A stretch of DNA of 11,546 bases from Gammaproteobacteria bacterium. GTDB lineage: Bacteria > Pseudomonadota > Gammaproteobacteria > Pseudomonadales > Halieaceae. The notes under the pieces were generated by a model that was not told the origin of the DNA, did not search any database, and worked only from the letters and a program-made list of their open reading frames with translations. Shown piece after piece: positions 7,172 through 11,546 of the stretch. The stretch spans positions 1-11,546 of the forward strand of contig JAAEZV010000032.1 of NCBI GenBank assembly GCA_018222695.1, given 5' to 3'. The first letter of the stretch is position 1, and each line of letters begins with the position of its first letter. Made by a program: the position numbers and the translations under genes.

Positions 7172-7912
7172 TCAGTTGCCGTCCAATGCCTGACGTATTG
7201 CCCGAATCATCTTGATCGCACCGGGGGTATCACTGTGCACGCACAATGTATCGGCGTTGACGGGGATTCTTTTGCCCCGCGCCGTCCTCAGCTTGTTCTG
7301 GGAGATCGCGACAGCTTGCTTTGCCGCCTCGGCGGGGCTCAACAATGCACCGGGCTTATCGCGTCCCAGCAGCAAGCCTCGGCTGGTGTAACCCCTATCG
7401 GCAAAGGCTTCGTAACGCAGTGTCAGGCCATGCTCTACGGCGAGTTGGAGTGTTTTACGATCTCTCGGCGTCGCTAGCACCACCAAATCGAGGTCCGAGT
7501 GCCAGTAGGATACGGCCCTCATAATGTCATTCATGATTCCCGGGTCGGCCAGCATGGCGTGATAGAGCGCGCCGTGCGGCTTCACGAAGGTCACCCGGGA
7601 CCCATAAGCTCTGGCGATACCATCGAGTGCGCCGATTTGATAGAGCATGAGATCGACGAGTTCCTGACCGCGCAGATCCATGGACCGCCGACCAAAGCCC
7701 TGCTTATCCGGGTAGGAGACGTGAGCCCCTATCTCCGTTTTGTGGCGTTTCGCCAGCTCCACGCAACGTCGCATCGTAGTGGGGTCGCCGGCATGCCCGC
7801 CGCAGGCAATGTTGGCGGCATCGATGAGCGGCATGATGGCTTTGTCGTCTCCCATTTCCCAGGGCCCAAAACCCTCTCCCATGTCACAGTTGAGTGTCAG
7901 TTCTTTTGTCAT
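7172..7912 (-). CDS. pxpA: 5-oxoprolinase subunit A (LamB/YcsF family)
   Basis: LamB/YcsF-family subunit of ATP-dependent 5-oxoprolinase, with a TIM-barrel-type fold in this family. The 246 residues cover the full domain. The N-terminus LNCDMGEGFGPW (7-18) is the family hallmark, followed by ANIACGGHAGDP (33-44) with metal-ligand-type His and Asp residues, IGAHVSYPD (61-69), QGFGRR, LYQIGALDGIARAYG and KPHGALY (111-117). The C-terminal CVHSDTPGA (224-232) closes the site. It is the first of the contiguous pxpA-B-C block, 2 nt downstream of the DUF1445 gene. The conserved motif residues are intact, so the complex is probably functional. The preferred enantiomer of 5-oxoproline cannot be read from sequence and matters here, because the neighbouring cyclase family makes the D-form. 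Confidence 0.96.
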   Translation of the reverse strand: MTKELTLNCDMGEGFGPWEMGDDKAIMPLIDAANIACGGHAGDPTTMRRCVELAKRHKTEIGAHVSYPDKQGFGRRSMDLRGQELVDLMLYQIGALDGIARAYGSRVTFVKPHGALYHAMLADPGIMNDIMRAVSYWHSDLDLVVLATPRDRKTLQLAVEHGLTLRYEAFADRGYTSRGLLLGRDKPGALLSPAEAAKQAVAISQNKLRTARGKRIPVNADTLCVHSDTPGAIKMIRAIRQALDGN

Positions 7913-7914
7913 GC

Positions 7915-8709
7915 CTAGCTTGCCAACTCTGCATTTTTTAAATCAGTCACCAGCATGTGCCCCGGCTCATGGGTCACCGCGATCGGTAAGCGGGCTGATT
8001 CCAGCGCTACTTGCGGCGTCACCCCGCAGGCCCAGAAGAGGGGCACGTCATCAGCTCGCAGCGTCACGGGCTCACCAAAGTCGGGCTGCGCCAGATCTGC
8101 GATGCCGATGGCATGCGGATCACCGAGATGTATCGGTGCACCGTGGACGGATGGATATCGGGAGCAGATCTGGATTGCTTCGATCGCATCGGCGGCGGGC
8201 ATCGGCCTCATGCTCACCACCATTTTGCCGCCAAACGGTCCGGCGCTCTTGCAGTCGATATTGGTGCGATACATCGGGACGTTGACCCCTTCGCTGATAT
8301 TTCTGATCTCGATGCCCGCGGCGATCAACGCCTCCTCGAAGGAAAACGAGCACCCCAGTGCAAAAGCCACCCAATCATCTTGCCAGAGCTCGACGATATC
8401 GTGTCGTTGCCCAGTCAGCACGCCTTCATGCCAGACGCGATACTGTGGCACGTCGGTCCGGATATCGATATCGACACCCAGTTTGGGTAGCGAAACATCT
8501 CCGGGCCGATTGCTGACAGCGAGCAGAGGGCAGGGCTTGGGATTGAGTGTACAGAACGACTCAAAATGCGCTGCGTCGTCGGCTGGGAGGATCACGATAT
8601 TGCATTGGACGTAGCCCGGTGCCAGGCCGGAAGTCTGCTGCGTGAAGTCTGCCGTCCGGCATCGGGCTCGAATTTCATGCCCCGCCATGCGCTCTGCTAC
8701 CGCTACCAT
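7915..8709 (-). CDS. DUF1445 protein, D-glutamate cyclase N-terminal-type (YcsI-like)
   Basis: First gene of the minus-strand operon. DUF1445 proteins are commonly labelled putative hydro-lyase; the same domain forms the N-terminal half of mammalian D-glutamate cyclase DGLUCY. The family pattern runs throughout: LAPGYVQCN (29-37), NPKPCPLL (56-63), a D.RTD.P.YRV segment (82-92), [11 protein letters not shown] (118-128), [11 protein letters not shown] (140-150), a [11 protein letters not shown] segment (164-174), HGAP (189-192), FWACGVTPQ (225-233) and [10 protein letters not shown] (247-256). The 264 residues make one full domain with no fused C-half; the missing half appears as the DUF4392 gene at 4694-5554. 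The ATG at 8709 has a poor ribosome-binding site, and an in-frame ATG at 8688 (residue 8) is a possible alternative, since conservation begins after it. In Bacillus, ycsI likewise sits beside the pxp genes. Confidence 0.92.
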   Translation of the reverse strand: MVAVAERMAGHEIRARCRTADFTQQTSGLAPGYVQCNIVILPADDAAHFESFCTLNPKPCPLLAVSNRPGDVSLPKLGVDIDIRTDVPQYRVWHEGVLTGQRHDIVELWQDDWVAFALGCSFSFEEALIAAGIEIRNISEGVNVPMYRTNIDCKSAGPFGGKMVVSMRPMPAADAIEAIQICSRYPSVHGAPIHLGDPHAIGIADLAQPDFGEPVTLRADDVPLFWACGVTPQVALESARLPIAVTHEPGHMLVTDLKNAELAS

Positions 8710-8766
8710 CTTGGTCTCGAAATTGTATAGTGCCTACGAATAATACGCCCAAAAGAGAGTGACGCC
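8710..8766. promoter_or_regulatory. Divergent intergenic promoter region (operon and acyl-CoA synthetase)
   Basis: Only 57 bp separate the two divergent start codons, so both promoters must lie here or extend into coding sequence. The stretch is AT-richer than its surroundings. Candidate -10 elements overlap on opposite strands: TATAGT (8726-8731, plus strand) and TACAAT (8722-8727 read on the minus strand). No convincing -35 box at 17 nt accompanies either. The plus-strand gene has GAGAG at 8755-8759, 7 nt before its ATG. If the minus-strand TACAAT is used, the leader before the ATG at 8709 would be only a few bases, which would favour the alternative start at 8688. No operator palindrome is obvious. 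Confidence 0.4.
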
Positions 8767-10296
8767 ATGCCACATTTTTCTGCCTTCGCCGCTGAAACCC
8801 CCGATCGGCCGGCATACATCATGGCCAACTCCGGTGAGGTTGTGACCTACGCTGAGTTGGATCGCCGATCAAATCAGGTTGCCCATCTGCTGCGCGCGTC
8901 TGGCGTGAACCGCGGCGATCACATCGCCATCATGATGAAGAACTGCCGGGAGTTTTTGCAGGTCGCTCAGGGGGCTTTGCGCGCGGGGATCATTTTTACG
9001 CCGATCAGCACGCATCTGAAGCAGGATGAGACGGCGTACATCATTACCAATTGCAAAGCGAAGCTCTTCATCGCGTCGGCGAGTCTCGCTGATGTGGCCC
9101 TCGAGGCGGCCTCTGCGTCGAGCGGGTTGAGCCGTTGCCTCTCTGTTGGCGGCGACATTGCAGGTTTTGAGCGCCTGGACGAACAGCTGGGAAGTTTGCC
9201 TGAAACGCCTATCGAGGATGAGTTTCTCGGTGCGCCGATGCTGTATTCGTCAGGAACGACTGGCAAGCCAAAAGGGGTCTACTGGGCGCCTCACGCAGAG
9301 AGCATTCACACCGATCACCCGATGTCGGGCAGTGTTGGCGCTTTCTTCGGTTTTGGTGTCGATACCATTTATCTGTCGCCCGCGCCGCTCTATCACGCAG
9401 CGCCTTTGCACTACAACATCATGGTGTTGGGTCTCGGTGGTACCTCGCTGATCATGGAGCAGTTCGATCCAGAGCAGTCTCTGGCATTGATTGAGCGATA
9501 TAAGGCGACCCACAGTCAGTGGGTCCCGATTATGTTTGTGCGCATGTTGAAGCTGCCCGAGAACGCGCGAACGCAATACGACCTGAGTTCAATGAAGTGC
9601 GCGATTCACGCGGCAGCGCCGTGCCCGATCGATGTGAAAGAGTCGATGATCAATTGGTGGGGCCCGGTCATTGTGGAGTACTACTCGGGTAGCGAGGGCA
9701 ACGGCTTTACCATCATTGATTCGGCGAATTGGCTGACGCACAAGGGTTCTGTAGGCCAGGCCATCATTGGTGAGCCAAGAATTTTGGGTGAAGACGGCGA
9801 GGTGCTGGGGCCGGGTGAGGTCGGCGACGTGTACTTTGCGAATAGCCGGCCGTTTGAGTACTTCGACGAGCCCGAGAAGACCAAGAACGCCTTTAATGAA
9901 CATGGCTGGAGCACGATGGGGGATGTGGGCTACCTGGACGAGGATGGCTTTCTCTATCTCACCGACCGCAAAAACTTCACCATCATCACGGGAGGCGTCA
10001 ATGTGTATCCGGCGGAAATTGAGGGCCTACTGATTTCCCATGACAAGGTGGCGGATGTGGCGGTGTTTGGCATCCCGCACCCCGAATTTGGGGAGGAAGT
10101 GATGGCGGTGGTGCAGCCTCTAGACTGGGCTGATGCGAACGACGACACCGAGGCGGAGTTGATCGACTGGATGCGCGAGCGCTTGTCTAGCGTGAAGGTG
10201 CCAAGGAAGGTCGATTTTCTGGAGCAATTGCCGCGGATGGACAACGGTAAGCTCTATAAACGACATCTGCAGGATGCCTATCGCGACGCGATGTGA
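8767..10296 (+). CDS. AMP-forming acyl-CoA synthetase (FadD-like, ANL superfamily)
   Basis: Activates a carboxylic acid to its acyl-AMP and then its CoA thioester. At 509 residues it is a complete two-domain enzyme. The ATP-binding loop YSSGTTGKPKG is at 160-170. The A5 motif is YYSGSEG (305-311), a variant of the usual YG.TE. MGDVG (384-388) replaces the more common TGD, followed by DRK (400-402) at the hinge and GGVNVYPAEIE (409-419). The C-terminal catalytic lysine is K495 in PRMDNGK. The start at ATG 8767 is supported by GAGAG 7 nt upstream and by the N-terminus, since family members begin close to the TPD.PA segment seen at 11-16. Substrate cannot be assigned; it resembles fatty, aryl or terpenoid-acid ligases in proteobacteria and mycobacteria. 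It is transcribed away from the pxp operon, with a lipase gene downstream. Confidence 0.95.
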   Translation: MPHFSAFAAETPDRPAYIMANSGEVVTYAELDRRSNQVAHLLRASGVNRGDHIAIMMKNCREFLQVAQGALRAGIIFTPISTHLKQDETAYIITNCKAKLFIASASLADVALEAASASSGLSRCLSVGGDIAGFERLDEQLGSLPETPIEDEFLGAPMLYSSGTTGKPKGVYWAPHAESIHTDHPMSGSVGAFFGFGVDTIYLSPAPLYHAAPLHYNIMVLGLGGTSLIMEQFDPEQSLALIERYKATHSQWVPIMFVRMLKLPENARTQYDLSSMKCAIHAAAPCPIDVKESMINWWGPVIVEYYSGSEGNGFTIIDSANWLTHKGSVGQAIIGEPRILGEDGEVLGPGEVGDVYFANSRPFEYFDEPEKTKNAFNEHGWSTMGDVGYLDEDGFLYLTDRKNFTIITGGVNVYPAEIEGLLISHDKVADVAVFGIPHPEFGEEVMAVVQPLDWADANDDTEAELIDWMRERLSSVKVPRKVDFLEQLPRMDNGKLYKRHLQDAYRDAM

Positions 10297-10391
10297 CTTT
10301 CTCAGCTGTCAAGCTGTTATGAACCTGGATGAGCCTCTATGCTGGTCATCGCGTATTGATGCATAGCCAGCGGGTAGTCAAGGAGCGGTAA
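10297..10391 (+). other. Leader of the lipase gene with overlapping inverted repeats
   Basis: This 95-nt gap has no gene and no clear terminator for the acyl-CoA synthetase. It contains two mutually exclusive short stems: CTATGC (10337-10342) with GCATAG (10361-10366), and GCTGG (10341-10345) with CCAGC (10367-10371). The second ends 8 nt before the Shine-Dalgarno of the next gene. A weak extended -10-like sequence (TG at 10315 followed by TATGAA at 10318-10323) has no matching -35. The lipase may be co-transcribed with the synthetase or have its own promoter here. Confidence 0.25.
10380..10385 (+). promoter_or_regulatory. Ribosome-binding site fixing a TTG start
   Basis: AAGGAG is a near-perfect Shine-Dalgarno, 6 nt upstream of a TTG at 10392. 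An in-frame TAA at 10389-10391 lies immediately before that TTG, so the frame cannot begin further upstream. The next candidates, TTG 10410 and ATG 10431, lack a comparable site. Confidence 0.75.
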
Positions 10392-11546
10392 TTGGCCAGT
10401 AAGTCTGAGTTGCGGCAGCTAGAAGAGCACATGGACACAGCGCAGTCCTATGAGGACTGGCTGTCGGCGGCCCGCGACCATGACGCCCTGACCGGTAAAG
10501 CCGAGTGGCGGCAAGAGGAGCCCTCAGAGCTCTATGATCATGCGCAAATCCGCTACCGGCTGGATCGACTGCGCAAGTTCCGCAAGCAAAAGGATTGGAC
10601 CGGTTTGCTGTATGCGCTCAATGAAGGCATCCACGGCAACATGGGTGGCATGGGCAAGAGCGTGCTTTATCGTCAGGCCAAGTCTGGAACCAAGGTAGTG
10701 ATAGAGCAGTACATTCAGGAAATCGACGAGGCGCTGAGGTTATTGGCCGAGTTGCCCGACGAAGTCATTCCTACCCAGCAGAAACTCGATTTTTTCTATC
10801 GCAGCAACGTCTGTTACGGCCGCTCTGCACTGATGCTCAGTGGCGGTGGTGTGCTCGGCTTTTTGCATGTCGGTGTGGTCAGCGAACTGCTCCGGCAAGG
10901 TCTGCTGCCCAGGGTGATTTCCGGCTCAAGTGCGGGCTCGATTGTGGCCGCAGCGCTGGCGGCCTATACCGATGAGGAAATGGCAGAGCTTGACCTCGTG
11001 GGGATGATGGACTCCGACGACGAAGGTAGTAAGAGCGTGCTCTGGCAGTGGGTGTCAGGAATGGGTAGCCGATTGACGGCGGAGGACACCGAAAAATTGA
11101 TTGCTGCGACCATCCCAGACCTGACGTTTGGGGAGGCCTATGCCAAGACGGGGCGTCAGGTCAGTATTACTGTCGCACCTGCTGAGCCGCATCAGCGTTC
11201 CCGGCTGCTCAATGCCGTGTCTTCACCCAACGTTTATTTGCGCTCTGCGGCGATGGCTTCCTGTGCTATTCCCGGTGTGTTCCCCGCAGTGATGTTGCAG
11301 GCCAAGAATGAACGAGGAGAGACACAACCCTATTTGCCTGCCCGACGATGGGTTGATGGCTCTGTTGCCGACGATTTGCCCGCCAAGCGTCTGTCGCGCC
11401 TGTTCTCGACCAATCATTACATCGTGAGCATGGTGAACCCCATCGCGCGGGCATTTCTGCCCCGGGATGACAAAGTTCGACCGCTGCGGCAAGCGGCGAC
11501 CTCTTTGGGCATGGGGATCGGTAGGGAGATGCTGAATTTCTACCGC
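10392..11546 (+). CDS. Patatin-like phospholipase/lipase with DUF3336 N-terminus (3' end outside window)
   Basis: Serine acyl-hydrolase expected to cleave fatty acids from phospholipids or triacylglycerols; this domain pairing occurs in yeast Tgl3/4/5 and plant SDP1 lipases and in many Gammaproteobacteria. The frame is open for 385 codons to the window edge, so the C-terminus is missing. Residues about 10-140 form the helical, charged DUF3336-type region (AQSYEDWLSAARDHD, RYRLDRLRKFRK, LNEGIHGNMGGMGKSVLY). The patatin domain follows: oxyanion loop GGGVLGFLH (151-159), nucleophile S180 in GSSAG, and the dyad aspartate D322 in WVDGS. A serine-aspartate dyad is thus complete. Translation most likely begins at TTG, chosen because AAGGAG is 6 nt upstream and a stop codon directly precedes it. 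It lies 95 nt after the acyl-CoA synthetase; a lipase next to a fatty-acid-activating enzyme is functionally sensible, but the link is inferred. Confidence 0.93.
   Translation, partial: MASKSELRQLEEHMDTAQSYEDWLSAARDHDALTGKAEWRQEEPSELYDHAQIRYRLDRLRKFRKQKDWTGLLYALNEGIHGNMGGMGKSVLYRQAKSGTKVVIEQYIQEIDEALRLLAELPDEVIPTQQKLDFFYRSNVCYGRSALMLSGGGVLGFLHVGVVSELLRQGLLPRVISGSSAGSIVAAALAAYTDEEMAELDLVGMMDSDDEGSKSVLWQWVSGMGSRLTAEDTEKLIAATIPDLTFGEAYAKTGRQVSITVAPAEPHQRSRLLNAVSSPNVYLRSAAMASCAIPGVFPAVMLQAKNERGETQPYLPARRWVDGSVADDLPAKRLSRLFSTNHYIVSMVNPIARAFLPRDDKVRPLRQAATSLGMGIGREMLNFYR

Noticed and set aside
7955..8614. A 219-codon plus-strand open frame opposite the DUF1445 gene
   Set aside because: The minus strand carries an intact, motif-rich DUF1445 protein over the same bases; the plus-strand product is Ser/Pro-rich and low in recognisable structure.
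11223..11492. An 89-codon minus-strand open frame near the window end
   Set aside because: It is antisense to the patatin domain, whose dyad motif WVDGS is encoded on the plus strand in this stretch.
1..11546. Mobile element, CRISPR, tRNA/rRNA, toxin-antitoxin or defence system
   Set aside because: No transposase, integrase, repeat array, tRNA-like cloverleaf or known defence domain was seen; the genes are tightly packed metabolic and housekeeping types.

Overview
The window reads as chromosomal DNA from a moderately GC-rich Gammaproteobacterium. A marine or oligotrophic lineage related to the Halieaceae/OM60 group is my guess from protein style, not a demonstrated placement. Coding density is very high. 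No RNA gene, insertion sequence, CRISPR array or phage gene was seen.

Layout. (1) 1-1188, plus strand: an ammonium transporter cut off at its 5' end. (2) 1201-8709, minus strand: eight genes read right to left. In transcription order they are a DUF1445 protein (D-glutamate cyclase N-half type), pxpA, pxpB, pxpC, a DUF4392 protein (D-glutamate cyclase C-half type), a D-amino-acid transaminase (dat), alanine racemase (alr) and, after a 66-nt gap, an exopolyphosphatase (ppx). The first seven abut or overlap one another (spacings +2, 0, -4, -14, -4, -1), which strongly suggests one transcript. (3) 8710-8766: a 57-bp divergent promoter region. (4) 8767-10296, plus strand: an AMP-forming acyl-CoA synthetase. 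(5) 10392-11546, plus strand: a patatin-like lipase with a DUF3336 N-terminus, starting at TTG and running off the window.

The notable system is the minus-strand operon. In mammals DUF1445 and DUF4392 are the two halves of one enzyme, DGLUCY, which converts D-glutamate to 5-oxo-D-proline. Here they are separate genes placed on either side of the 5-oxoprolinase genes pxpABC, and alr and dat follow directly. Read as a pathway: Alr interconverts L- and D-alanine; Dat moves the amino group of D-amino acids to 2-oxoglutarate to give D-glutamate; the split cyclase would turn D-glutamate into 5-oxo-D-proline; PxpABC would open 5-oxoproline to glutamate with ATP. The individual families are known. 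The combined route, the two-subunit cyclase, and how the D/L step is resolved are inference.

The flanking genes (ammonium uptake, polyphosphate hydrolysis, acyl-CoA formation, lipase) look like ordinary housekeeping or lipid metabolism. Their link to the operon is not established by the sequence.
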